Source: Rhodopseudomonas palustris (lineage in GTDB: Bacteria; Pseudomonadota; Alphaproteobacteria; Rhizobiales; Xanthobacteraceae). From it: 64,000 nt of DNA. Shown piece by piece: positions 12,914 through 21,129 of this stretch. Positions within the stretch are counted from its first letter, which is position 1. Each line of letters starts with the position of its first letter. The stretch lies in NCBI RefSeq assembly GCF_003591005.1, contig NZ_QYYD01000009.1, positions 124,001 through 188,000 of the forward strand. Direction: 5' to 3'. Below the pieces are notes generated by a model. That model ran no database searches and had not been told where the DNA came from. It saw only the letters and a program-made list of their open reading frames with translations. Made by a program: the position numbers and the translations under genes.

Positions 12914-15649
12914 TCAAGCCCCGCTGGAGGCGAGCGACTTGATCGCCGGCCTCAGCGGGGTTTCGGCTTTGTTGTAATCGGCCCAGGCCTTGGTCTTACG
13001 CAGCAATGCCGGGACGGTCTCCACCGTGTAGCGCTTCGGATCGAGCCCGGTCTTCACTTGCGCCCAGGTCAGCGGCATCGACACCGTCGCCCCCTCGCGG
13101 GCTCGCGGCGACAGCGGCGCAACCGCGGTCGACATCCGGTCGTTGCGCAAGTAATCCAGGAAGATTTTTCCCTCGCGCTGCTTCTTCGACATGTTGAGCA
13201 GATAGCGCTCCGGGCTGTCGTCCGCCATCTGCGCGCATACCGTCTGCGCGAACGTCTTGGCCTGCTTCCAGTCGACATCGTCCTTCGGCTTCAGCGGCAC
13301 GACCACGTGCAGCCCCTTACCGCCGGTGCTCTTGCAGAACGTCGTCATCCCCAGCGCTTCGAGCCGCTCCTTCATCTCGCGCGCGGCGCCGATCACCTTG
13401 TCGAAACCGACCTCCGGGGCCGGGTCGAGATCGAACACCAAACGGCCGGGCACCTCGTATCGGTCCGGCGCGCAATTCCACGGATGCAGTTCGAGGCCGC
13501 CGATCTGCGCCACTGCGATCAGCCCCTCGATCCGGTCGATCTGCACATAGGGCTTGCGATCGCCCGAGACTTTCGCGAGATCGATCAGATTGGACATGCC
13601 GGGCATCGCGTGGCGCTGAAAGAAGTGCTCGCCGTTGATACCGTCCGGGGCGCGCACGATCGAACACGGCCGGCCCTTGATATGATCGATCAGCCAATCG
13701 CCAACGGCTTCGTAATAACCGGCGAGATCGGCCTTGGTGATCGCCCCGCTGACCTCACTCGCCGGCCATAGCTCCTTCTCCGGCTTGGAGATCACCACGC
13801 CCATCACCTCCGCGCGCCCTTTCGGCGCCGCGGCGCGCTTGGCAGCGGCCCGAGCCGGCTTGCGCTTCGGCGATGCCTTGGCTGCCTTGGCGGACTTGCC
13901 TTTCGGCTTCGGCTCGGCGATCTCGACCTTGGCAGGCTCTTCGGCCTCGACCTCCGCGGCCGGCTTGTCGGCACGCAGGCCCTTGAACGCGGCCTGCCGT
14001 ACCATGCCGCCGCCGGTGAAGCCGGCGAACTCGATTTCGGCGACGAGCTCCGGCGTCACCCAATGCACATCGCGCGTCTTGCGCGGCGCGTTGTTGCCGC
14101 TGAACGGGTTGTCCTTGCTCTCCCGCGCCTTCAGCTCCGGCAGGATGCGCTTGACCACATCCTGGCCATAGCCGGTGCCGACGAGGCCGACATAAGCAAG
14201 CTCGCCCTCACGATGGACGCCGACCATCAGTGAGCGGAATTTTCCCGCGGTGGTCTTCCAGCCGCCGATCACCACCTCATGGCCGGCGCGGCACTTGGCC
14301 TTGGTCCAGCCCTCGCTGCGGCCGGAGCGATACGGCGCGTCGAGCTTCTTGGAGACGATGCCTTCGAGCGACAGCTTGCAGGCCGACTGCAGAATTGCAT
14401 CGCCGCCGGTTTCGAAATGATCGACGTAGCGAATCAAGCCTTCCTTGCGCCGGCCGCGCGCCGCCTTGAGCAGCGCAGCCAGCCGCGCTTTGCGCTCGCT
14501 GAGTGGCAGGCCACGCAAATCCTCGCCCTCGGCATAGAGCAGATCGAACGCGAAGCAGATCAGATTGCTGGTGTCGCCGTCGGACAGCGCCGCCTGCAAC
14601 GCGGCGAAGTCGGGATGGCCGTGGTGATCGAGCGCGACGATCTCGGTGTCGATCAGCGCGTCCGGTAGCTCAGCCGCCTCCTCCGCGATCGCCCTGAACT
14701 TTGCAGTCCAGTCCAATCCCTTGCGGGTCATCAGCTTGGCTTCGCCGCCCGAGACGCGAAGCTGCATCCGATAGCCGTCGAACTTGATCTCGTGGCCCCA
14801 GCCTTCGCTGGCCGGGGGTCGATCGACCGAAACGCAGAGTTGCGGTGGCACGAAGTCGGGCATCGCGGCGCGCTTGGCGCTGGCCCGCTTGACCGCTTTC
14901 TTCGCGGCTTTCTTGGCAGTCTTCTTCTCTGCGGCCGGCTTCGCCTTCGACTTGCCAGCGCCGTTCGCAGCGCGTTCGTCGGCCGCGAGCCCCTTGTTCG
15001 AGTCCCACACCGCGTCGGCCTTCACCCGCGCAACCTTGCCGGTCATGAACGGCTTCGGCGCGCGGCCCTTGCCCTCCGCGATCTGCGCCATGGCACGGCC
15101 CGACGCGACCGAGTGGTCTTCATCGAGCACGGCTTCACCGTCGCCGTCACGCGCATATTCGTCGCGATGCTTGATCAGCAGCCAGTTGGTGCGCTTGCCG
15201 CCATTGCGATCATGGCGCATCCGCACCAGCACCCAACTGCCGTGCAGCTTCTCGCCTTCCAGCGTAAACTTCAGATCGCCCTTCTTGAACCCGCGTTCGG
15301 GATCGTCACTCTCCCAATAGCCGCGGTCCCACAGCAGCACGGTACCGCCGCCATATTGCCCCTCGGGAATCGTCCCCTCGAAGTCGCCATAGTCGAGCGG
15401 ATGATCCTCGACCTCGACCGCGAGCCGTTTGTCGTGCGGATCGAGCGACGGCCCTTTGGTCACCGCCCACGACTTGAAGACGCCGTCATATTCCAAACGG
15501 AGATCGTAGTGCAGCCGCGTCGCGTCGTGCTTCTGGATGACGAAGCGGCGCCGCTTCGACGGGGCGACCGCAACGTCGCCGGACGGCTCCGCCGTCTGCT
15601 CGAAGTCGCGCTTCTTGCGATACAGCGCGAGGTTCTTGTGGGGAGCCAT
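12914..15649 (-). CDS. ligD: ATP-dependent DNA ligase D (phosphoesterase-ligase-polymerase)
   Basis: A 911-residue multifunctional repair ligase for non-homologous end joining. The domain order is as follows. The 3'-phosphoesterase lies at about residues 30-165 ([13 protein letters not shown] at 41-53, HGSWVLVRM). A Lys/Ala-rich linker covers 230-262. The ATP-dependent ligase follows with nucleophile Lys289 in HEIKFDGYR, and then a second Lys/Ala-rich linker at about 565-612. The primase-like polymerase begins near 615, with FDLD (Asp740, Asp742) and STGGKGLH. The ATG at 15649 removes a 14-residue leader and leaves 120 bases to the divergent ku. The protein acts on Ku-bound double-strand ends. 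All three activities look intact. Confidence 0.96.
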   Translation of the reverse strand: MAPHKNLALYRKKRDFEQTAEPSGDVAVAPSKRRRFVIQKHDATRLHYDLRLEYDGVFKSWAVTKGPSLDPHDKRLAVEVEDHPLDYGDFEGTIPEGQYGGGTVLLWDRGYWESDDPERGFKKGDLKFTLEGEKLHGSWVLVRMRHDRNGGKRTNWLLIKHRDEYARDGDGEAVLDEDHSVASGRAMAQIAEGKGRAPKPFMTGKVARVKADAVWDSNKGLAADERAANGAGKSKAKPAAEKKTAKKAAKKAVKRASAKRAAMPDFVPPQLCVSVDRPPASEGWGHEIKFDGYRMQLRVSGGEAKLMTRKGLDWTAKFRAIAEEAAELPDALIDTEIVALDHHGHPDFAALQAALSDGDTSNLICFAFDLLYAEGEDLRGLPLSERKARLAALLKAARGRRKEGLIRYVDHFETGGDAILQSACKLSLEGIVSKKLDAPYRSGRSEGWTKAKCRAGHEVVIGGWKTTAGKFRSLMVGVHREGELAYVGLVGTGYGQDVVKRILPELKARESKDNPFSGNNAPRKTRDVHWVTPELVAEIEFAGFTGGGMVRQAAFKGLRADKPAAEVEAEEPAKVEIAEPKPKGKSAKAAKASPKRKPARAAAKRAAAPKGRAEVMGVVISKPEKELWPASEVSGAITKADLAGYYEAVGDWLIDHIKGRPCSIVRAPDGINGEHFFQRHAMPGMSNLIDLAKVSGDRKPYVQIDRIEGLIAVAQIGGLELHPWNCAPDRYEVPGRLVFDLDPAPEVGFDKVIGAAREMKERLEALGMTTFCKSTGGKGLHVVVPLKPKDDVDWKQAKTFAQTVCAQMADDSPERYLLNMSKKQREGKIFLDYLRNDRMSTAVAPLSPRAREGATVSMPLTWAQVKTGLDPKRYTVETVPALLRKTKAWADYNKAETPLRPAIKSLASSGA
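12919..12966 (+). terminator. Candidate terminator overlapping the ligD 3' end
   Basis: CCCCGCTGGAGGC at 12919-12931 can pair with GCCTCAGCGGGG at 12949-12960 with one bulged base, and is followed by TTTCGGCTTT. It would stop transcripts of the DUF3309 gene, but it lies inside the last codons of the convergent ligD gene. The T-run is short, so the call is moderate. Confidence 0.45.
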
Positions 15650-15769
15650 GATGATCTCCGAATTGGACGCAACTTGCAGATGCGGAACCAAAACCCTAGC
15701 GTTCGGTTGAAGTTCCCGACCGCATCCAACCGGTCACCATCCGCATCGCAATACGCCTCGGAGAGCATC

Positions 15770-16651
15770 ATGGCCCCGCGTCGCGCCTACTGGAAGGGCT
15801 CGCTCAAGCTGTCCCTCGTCACCTGCCCCGTCGCGCTCTATCCGGCCTCGACCAGCGTCGAGAAGACCCGCTTTCACATGATCAACACAGAGACCGGCAA
15901 CCGTCTCAAACAGCAGATGATCGACGAGGACACCGGCGAGGTCGTCGACAAGGATCAAAAGGGCCGCGGCTACGAGGTCCGCAAGGGCAAGTACGTCGAG
16001 ATCGAAAAGGAGGAGCTCGAGGCGGTGCAGATCGAGAGCACCCACACCATCGACATCGACAGCTTCGTGCCGGCCGACGAGATCGACAAGCGCTACCTGA
16101 ACAATCCGTACTACATCGTGCCGGAAGGCAAGGCCGCGATCGACGCCTTCGCGGTGATCCGCGACGCGATGAAGGACAAGGGCCGCGTCGCGCTGGCGCG
16201 GATCGTGCTCACCAATCGCGAGCACGTGCTGGCAATCGAGCCGCTCGGCAAAGGCCTGCTCGCCACCACGCTGCGCTACCCCTACGAATTGCGGGATGCC
16301 GACGAGTATTTCGACGACATCAAGAGCCCGAAGATCTCGAAGGACATGGTCGAACTCGCCGGCCACATCCTCGATACCAAGGCGGCGCATTTCGATCCGT
16401 CGAAATTCAAGGACGACTACGAAACGGCCCTGAAGGCGCTGGTCAAGCGCAAGGCCGCCGGCAAATCGATCAAACTGCCCGAGCCCGAAGAAAAGTCGGA
16501 CAATGTCGTCGATCTGATGGACGCCCTGCGCCAGAGCCTCGGCAACAAGAAGGGCAGCAAACCGGCGCCGCGTCGCGCCTCATCACGCGGCGGCGGCCGC
16601 TCCGCCAAGAAAGCCCACCGTTCCGCCGCCCGCGCCCGCAAGGCGGGCTGA
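15770..16651 (+). CDS. ku: Ku DNA end-binding protein
   Basis: A 293-residue prokaryotic Ku. The core (RAYWKGSLKLSLVTCPVALY at residues 5-24, then the central beta-barrel) forms the ring that binds double-strand ends. The last roughly 45 residues are a Lys/Arg/Ala/Ser-rich tail (SSRGGGRSAKKAHRSAARAR), as seen in other extended bacterial Ku proteins, where it aids DNA binding. The true start is the ATG at 15770. The frame is open far upstream through the antisense of ligD, but no Ku similarity exists there. Divergent from ligD, it likely shares the 120-base promoter region with it. Confidence 0.95.
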   Translation: MAPRRAYWKGSLKLSLVTCPVALYPASTSVEKTRFHMINTETGNRLKQQMIDEDTGEVVDKDQKGRGYEVRKGKYVEIEKEELEAVQIESTHTIDIDSFVPADEIDKRYLNNPYYIVPEGKAAIDAFAVIRDAMKDKGRVALARIVLTNREHVLAIEPLGKGLLATTLRYPYELRDADEYFDDIKSPKISKDMVELAGHILDTKAAHFDPSKFKDDYETALKALVKRKAAGKSIKLPEPEEKSDNVVDLMDALRQSLGNKKGSKPAPRRASSRGGGRSAKKAHRSAARARKAG

Positions 16652-16770
16652 TGGCGACGGGCTGAGAGCTGCGGTCAGGATCCCAGAATGAGGACTCACT
16701 GCTGTCGGAAAGGCGCGCTCGTTGCAACGATTGAAGCGCACGAGCGGCGTCGCGCCTCCCTCTCCACGAG

Positions 16771-16917
16771 TCATTCCGGGGTGCGAGCGCAGCTCGCGAA
16801 CCCGGAATCTCAGCACGGATGCTATCGTGTCGTGAAGTGAGCCCTGACAAAGCCACTGCGTGGCCGCATCCCTGCACCAAGATTCCGGGTTCGCCGCTGC
16901 GCGGCGCCCCGGAATGA
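16771..16917. repeat. Dispersed palindrome family B (ATTCCGGG type), copy 1
   Basis: Between ku and the H1-like gene, ATTCCGGGGTGCGAGCGCAG is followed by CGAACCCGGAATC, then a second arm GATTCCGGGTTCGC ending in CCCCGGAATGA. The same arrangement occurs at 22709-22840. Each half is itself a hairpin. No reading frame is supported here. Confidence 0.75.
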
Positions 16918-16930
16918 GGTGAGGAGCGCC

Positions 16931-17335
16931 TTAGGACGTCTTCTTCGACGTCTTCTTTCCGGACTTCTTCGCAGACTTCCGCCCGGACTTCTTGGCGGTG
17001 GACGAGCTCTTGCTCGACGACTTGGCGGACGACTTCGTGCCTCGCTTCGCCGAGCTCTTGGCGGCCTTCTTGGTTGTCTTGGTCGCCTTCTTGGTAGTCT
17101 TCTTCGTCGACCTCTTAGCGGCTTTCTTCGTCGCCTTCTTGCCGGACTTCTTAGCCGACTTCTTGCCCGGCACCTTCTTGCCCTCGGCGCGGGCCTCCGA
17201 CAGGCCGATCGCGATCGCCTGCTTGCGGCTCTTCACTGTCTTGCCAGAGCCACCGCTCTTCAGCGTGCCGGCCTTTTTCTTTTTCATGGCGCGCTCGACA
17301 TCATCCGACGCGGCCTTCGAGTATTTCCGGGCCAT
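16931..17335 (-). CDS. Histone H1-like Lys/Ala-rich DNA-binding protein
   Basis: A 134-residue very basic protein. The first 50 residues hold a compact conserved-looking segment (MARKYSKAASDDVERAMKKK, then KSRKQAIAIGLSEARAEGKK), known from small DUF6496-type proteins. The remaining 80 residues are low-complexity Lys/Ala/Ser/Thr repeats of the KKSAKK/KKATKK kind, similar to the C-terminal tail of histone H1 and to AlgP/Hc1-type proteins. It probably binds DNA non-specifically. The ATG at 17335 has GGGAGG a few bases upstream, so longer in-frame starts are rejected. Its closeness to ku and ligD, which carry similar tails, is suggestive only. Confidence 0.72.
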   Translation of the reverse strand: MARKYSKAASDDVERAMKKKKAGTLKSGGSGKTVKSRKQAIAIGLSEARAEGKKVPGKKSAKKSGKKATKKAAKRSTKKTTKKATKTTKKAAKSSAKRGTKSSAKSSSKSSSTAKKSGRKSAKKSGKKTSKKTS

Positions 17336-17444
17336 ACAAGCCTCCCTTGCTAATAAGGGGCCTAATTGTTCCCGCTGATAATAAGTTCCAGAATGCCGAG
17401 TGCGCGGGCGTCGGTGACCCATGCGCGCGTCGAAAGCCGCCTGA

Positions 17445-17699
17445 TCACGCCTCGCCGATGCGATCATCCTTCACCGGCATCTTCTCGATCACGAAAATGA
17501 TCTCAGCGTCGCGGCGCGCAGTGCTCTCGAGGCGGTCGCCGGTCTGCTGGATCAGCACAGGAATATCAATGATCGCCATTGGATCGGTGCAACGCAGTTC
17601 GAGCCGCGTACCGACATCGAGCCGGGCCAATGCCTTGCGGGCTTTCAGGGCCGGCAGTGGGCATTTCAATCCGGTGAGGTCGAGCACGATCGCAGTCAT
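17445..17699 (-). CDS. TusA/SirA-family sulfur-carrier protein
   Basis: An 84-residue protein with the family motif LDLTGLKCPLPALKARKAL near the N-terminus. The Cys of the CPxP motif is the persulfide-carrying residue in this family. The remainder (LELRCTDPMAIIDIPVLIQQ, then the TARRDAEIIFVIEK strand) completes the two-layer alpha/beta fold. Members pass sulfur to tRNA modification or to molybdoenzyme maturation. It is divergent from mobA, with 117 bases between, which favours a molybdenum-cofactor connection, but that is inference. The ATG at 17699 is chosen because the motif begins six residues later. Confidence 0.85.
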   Translation of the reverse strand: MTAIVLDLTGLKCPLPALKARKALARLDVGTRLELRCTDPMAIIDIPVLIQQTGDRLESTARRDAEIIFVIEKMPVKDDRIGEA

Positions 17700-17816
17700 G
17701 TCCGAGACGATGGCGAAGCGCGGCAGCTGCGTCAATTGTCCGGGTCTTCGCCTTATTGCGCAGATGCGGCGCAACGGGCTATGACGCCCTGCGCCGAATT
17801 TGCTGAAAGCCGACCG

Positions 17817-18440
17817 ATGACCGATCCGCTCTCCACCTCTGCTGTGATTCTCGCAGGCGGCCTGGCACGGCGTATGGGCGGCGGCGACAAGGCGCTGCGC
17901 GAGATCGCCGGACGCAGCCTGCTGGCGCACGTGATCGATCGTTTAGCCCCGCAATGCGAGCGGCTGATTCTGAATGCCAATGGCGATGCGGCGCGGTTCG
18001 CCGCGTACCGGCTGCCAATTGTCGCCGATCCTGTCCCCGACTTTCCCGGCCCGCTCGCCGGCGTGCTCGCCGGGCTCGAATGGCTCGACACCCATGATCC
18101 CCAAACGCAGTGGATGCTCAGCGCGCCGGCGGATTGTCCGTTCTTGCCGCAAGATCTGGTCGTACGACTGCATCAGGCGCGGATCGATCAGCAGGCGCAG
18201 ATCGCGGTCGCCGCTTCAACCCGCCGGACGCATCCGGTCATCGCCTTGTGGCCGCTCAATCTACGTAGCGATCTGCGCCGCGCGTTGCTTGCCGACGACA
18301 TCCGCAAAGTCGATCGCTTCACCGCGTACTACGCGCGGGCGGTCGTCGAATGGCCGACCGAGCCTTTCGATCCCTTCCTCAATGTCAACACCCCGGACGA
18401 CCTCGCAGCGGCCGAACGGATCGTCGCTGATCACGATTAG
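17817..18440 (+). CDS. mobA: Molybdenum cofactor guanylyltransferase
   Basis: A 207-residue nucleotidyltransferase that joins GMP from GTP to molybdopterin, giving the dinucleotide cofactor for DMSO-reductase-type enzymes. The GTP-binding signature VILAGGLARRMGGGDKAL sits at the N-terminus, followed by the NANGDAARFAAY and PADCPFLP segments and a C-terminal NVNTPDDL typical of MobA. I use the ATG at 17817; an in-frame ATG at 17781 would add 12 residues before the fold. It is a stand-alone MobA without a fused MobB. Confidence 0.92.
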   Translation: MTDPLSTSAVILAGGLARRMGGGDKALREIAGRSLLAHVIDRLAPQCERLILNANGDAARFAAYRLPIVADPVPDFPGPLAGVLAGLEWLDTHDPQTQWMLSAPADCPFLPQDLVVRLHQARIDQQAQIAVAASTRRTHPVIALWPLNLRSDLRRALLADDIRKVDRFTAYYARAVVEWPTEPFDPFLNVNTPDDLAAAERIVADHD

Positions 18441-18517
18441 CAGCGGGCCCGGAAAAGCCGGAACGCTGGATGAGCTGCTGCGTTGGAATGTCGCAGGTTC
18501 AGTCCGGGAGATATCAG

Positions 18518-18730
18518 ATGAAGCGCATTGCTCTGTGTGCCGCGACCCTCGCGGTTGCGTTCACATCCGCGGCGGAAGCCAAGGGTTGTATCAAGGGTGC
18601 GATCGTCGGCGGCGTCGCCGGTCATTTCGCGGGTCATGGCAAGCTCGGGGCAGTCGCAGGCTGCGTGATCGGCCATCACGAAGCCAACAAGGCTGACAAG
18701 AAGGCTCAGCAGCAGAACGGCCAGAACTAA
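18518..18730 (+). CDS. Small exported glycine-zipper protein
   Basis: A 70-residue protein. Residues 1-22 form a clear signal peptide (MKRIALCAATLAVAFTSAAEA). The mature part is Gly/His-rich with GAIVGGVAGHFAGHGKLGAV, a glycine-zipper pattern seen in small outer-membrane or periplasmic proteins, plus two Cys residues that could form a disulfide. The C-terminus is Lys/Gln/Asn-rich. The function is unknown. The ATG at 18518 starts the signal peptide; the longer in-frame start at 18470 does not look like a protein N-terminus. Confidence 0.68.
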   Translation: MKRIALCAATLAVAFTSAAEAKGCIKGAIVGGVAGHFAGHGKLGAVAGCVIGHHEANKADKKAQQQNGQN

Positions 18731-18790
18731 CGATTTGCGCTCTTCACTGCTCTTGCACCCGGTTCGGGACTTTGCGCCATCCCGGGCACA

Positions 18791-18919
18791 GGCTCCGCGA
18801 AGCAATCCAGCGTCGTGCACTGGGCTGGATTGCTTCGTCGGCTACGCCTCCTCGCAATGACGCCTTGCTCTTGCAAGAACGCCTTCCTCTCGCAATGACG
18901 CCATCCGCTCGCAATGACG
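18791..18919. repeat. Dispersed palindrome family A (AAGCAATCCAG type), copy 1
   Basis: GCGAAGCAATCCAG and CTGGATTGCTTCG form an inverted pair at about 18797-18848. They are followed by three copies of CTCGCAATGACG (near 18851, 18889 and 18908). The family recurs at 24306, 27933, 34189 and, degenerate, at 38590. It fills the 3' region between the small exported gene and the alcohol dehydrogenase stop. Confidence 0.8.
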
Positions 18920-18926
18920 TCTTTTA

Positions 18927-19979
18927 TTACGGCGTCAGCACCGCGCGGCCGATCAGCTTGCCCTGCTGCAGATCGCGCAATGCGTCGTTGGCCTTCGGAA
19001 GTGGAAGCGGCGTCACCGGGATCGGCGCGATCTTCTTGGCGCGGACAAGATCGAGCAGCTCCTGCGTTTCCGCAAGATTGCCGACATAGCTGCCCTGGAT
19101 AGTGATCGCCTTCATAGGAATGAACGGCAGCGCCCACGGCGCGCCGCCGCCGAACAGGCCGACGATCACCAGCTTGCCGCCCTTGGTGAGACAATCGAAG
19201 CCGAGCTGCGCAGTCTGCGCGTTGCCGACCAGATCGAGCGCGCCGCGGATCGGCATGCCGGCCTTGGCCATGATCTGCTCCAGCGCGTCCGGCGCGGCGC
19301 CGTCGACCGACGCCAATGCGCCGGCCTTCTCGGCCGCCTCGCGCTTGGATGCGTCGATATCCACCATGATGGCGCCCTTGCCGCCCATCGCCTTGAGCAG
19401 CGAAAGCGCCATCAGCCCGAGCCCGCCGGCGCCGAAGATCACGATCGGCTCGTCCAGACAGAACTCGAGCTTCTTCAGCGCACTGAAAGTGGTGATGCCG
19501 GAGCAGGCGTAAGGCGCCGCCGTCACCGGATCGAGGCCGTCGAGACTGAGCAGATAGCGCGGATGCGGCACGATCAGTTCGTCGGAGTAACCGCCGTCGC
19601 AATACACGCCGAGGAAGCGCGGCTTGAGGCACATGTTCTCGTCGCCGGCCTTGCACACCGCGCACTGACCGCAGCCGATCCACGGATAGACCAGCGCGAC
19701 CTCGCCGATCTTCGCATCCTTGGCATCGGGCCCGGCGGCGACGATCTCGCCGACGGTCTCGTGTCCCATCGTCAGTGGCAACGCGACGCCCCGGTCCTGC
19801 AGTGACAGCCGTTTGCGGCCATGGCCGAGTTCGTAGCCGCCTTCCCAGATGTGCAGGTCGCTATGGCAGACACCCGCAGCCTTGACGCGGACCAGCACCT
19901 GCGTGCCGGTCAACTCCGGCGTCGGCCGGTTTTCTTCGCTGAGCGGCTGGCCGAAGCCGGTGACACGAAAGCTCTTCAT
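18927..19979 (-). CDS. Zinc-dependent alcohol dehydrogenase
   Basis: A 350-residue medium-chain dehydrogenase. Catalytic-zinc residues are seen in AGVCHSDLHIWEGG and the following GHETVGEI. The structural zinc lobe has four Cys in GCGQCAVCKAGDENMC. The Rossmann motif is IFGAGGLGLMAL, and an acidic VDID after the next strand favours NAD over NADP. The ATG at 19979 starts right at the fold; longer in-frame starts run through the neighbouring oxygenase gene. The substrate cannot be told from sequence. The preceding gene on the same strand encodes a flavin oxygenase, 76 bases away, so an operon is possible. Confidence 0.9.
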   Translation of the reverse strand: MKSFRVTGFGQPLSEENRPTPELTGTQVLVRVKAAGVCHSDLHIWEGGYELGHGRKRLSLQDRGVALPLTMGHETVGEIVAAGPDAKDAKIGEVALVYPWIGCGQCAVCKAGDENMCLKPRFLGVYCDGGYSDELIVPHPRYLLSLDGLDPVTAAPYACSGITTFSALKKLEFCLDEPIVIFGAGGLGLMALSLLKAMGGKGAIMVDIDASKREAAEKAGALASVDGAAPDALEQIMAKAGMPIRGALDLVGNAQTAQLGFDCLTKGGKLVIVGLFGGGAPWALPFIPMKAITIQGSYVGNLAETQELLDLVRAKKIAPIPVTPLPLPKANDALRDLQQGKLIGRAVLTP

Positions 19980-20055
19980 TGCGCGTTCTCCCCGATGTTT
20001 GTTGCGGCAAAATATGGCACGCCACCGCAGGGGCGTCGACCATGCAACGCGGCAC

Positions 20056-21018
20056 TTATGCTGCCGAGCGAAATTCGCCGGCGGTTTGCTGCACCAGCTC
20101 AGCGACCGTGACCACGTTGCCAACGCCGGAGGTCGAATGGCCGGCGCTCCAGACATCGCGCCACCGCTTCGGCCGCTGCTCGCGCGCGCCGACGTCGATG
20201 TCCTTGCCGATATCGATTGCGCCGCGCTCCGGCAGATCGCCAGGATCGAGTCCTGCGGCGATGATCGAGGGCCGCAGCATGTTGGTCTGCAGCCCGGTGA
20301 ATGCTTTGGTGAGCAGGATGTCGTCGGCGGAGGACGAGACCAGCATTTCCTTGTAGCGCGGATCGGCGAGGCTTTCCTGCGTGGCGATGAACTTGGTGCC
20401 CATATAGCCGAGATCGCAGCCGAGCGCCGTTGCGGCGCGCAGCGCGACGCCGTCACTGATGCCACCGGCCAGCACGATGACGCCATCGTAGAATTTGCGC
20501 ACCGCGCGAACGAAAGCGAACGGATTGAGCCACCCCGTCTGACCGCCCGCTCCTGCCGTCAGCAGCACCAGGCCATCGGCGCCCGCTTCCGCCGCGCGCT
20601 CGGCGTGGCGAATGCTCGCGACGTCCGCCAGCACCATCGCGCCGGCGTCGTGCAGCGGCTTGATCACGGGCTCGGGCGAGCCGACGCTGGTAATCACGAT
20701 TTCCGGTTTGTGCGCCAGCAGCACGGCGAGATCGTCAGCCAGGCGAGCGTTGGAGCGGTGCACGATCAAGTTGGCGCACCACGGCGCGGCGCTGCGCCCG
20801 GTGTCATCGGCGTGCGCCCGCGCGCGCTGTTCGATCGTGCTGATCCAGCTATCCAGTTGTTCCGTGCTGCGGCAATTGACGGTCGGAAACGAACCGATGA
20901 CGCCCTGCGCACACGCTGCCGCGACCAGATCGACGCCTGATACCAGGAACATCGGCGCCGCGATCAGCGGCAGCTCGAGCCGTTCGCGGAATATGCTGAG
21001 ACGATCGGCAGCGGCCAA
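20056..21018 (-). CDS. Nitronate monooxygenase family flavoprotein
   Basis: A 320-residue TIM-barrel FMN enzyme of the nitronate monooxygenase / 2-nitropropane dioxygenase family. Supporting segments are the N-terminal PLIAAPMFLVSG, the VDLVAAACAQGVIGSFPTVN strand-loop, GADGLVLLTAGAGGQTGW and the phosphate-binding VLAGGISDGVALRAATALG. The second half carries GTKFIATQES, a family hallmark, followed by a C-terminal AGHSTSGV. It may oxidise nitronates such as propionate-3-nitronate, but many members have other unsaturated-acid substrates. It is divergent from the acyl-CoA synthetase, with 111 bases between. Confidence 0.88.
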   Translation of the reverse strand: MAAADRLSIFRERLELPLIAAPMFLVSGVDLVAAACAQGVIGSFPTVNCRSTEQLDSWISTIEQRARAHADDTGRSAAPWCANLIVHRSNARLADDLAVLLAHKPEIVITSVGSPEPVIKPLHDAGAMVLADVASIRHAERAAEAGADGLVLLTAGAGGQTGWLNPFAFVRAVRKFYDGVIVLAGGISDGVALRAATALGCDLGYMGTKFIATQESLADPRYKEMLVSSSADDILLTKAFTGLQTNMLRPSIIAAGLDPGDLPERGAIDIGKDIDVGAREQRPKRWRDVWSAGHSTSGVGNVVTVAELVQQTAGEFRSAA

Positions 21019-21129
21019 GGCGTTCCTCCATCATGATCTTTGCTGTTCCGCCGCGGCTGCGGCGTGCTACGCTTTGACCGAACATTGGCACGCGCAAAAG
21101 CCGATGACAAACACACGGGAGCAAGCCCC

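Noticed and set aside
14792-15769. Upstream extension of the Ku frame by 326 codons
   Set aside because: It is the antisense of ligD. Ku similarity begins only at the ATG at 15770.
18851-18919. Three spaced copies of CTCGCAATGACG resembling a short CRISPR
   Set aside because: Units are only 12 bases with uneven short spacers, and they belong to the ends of dispersed family A. No cas genes are near.
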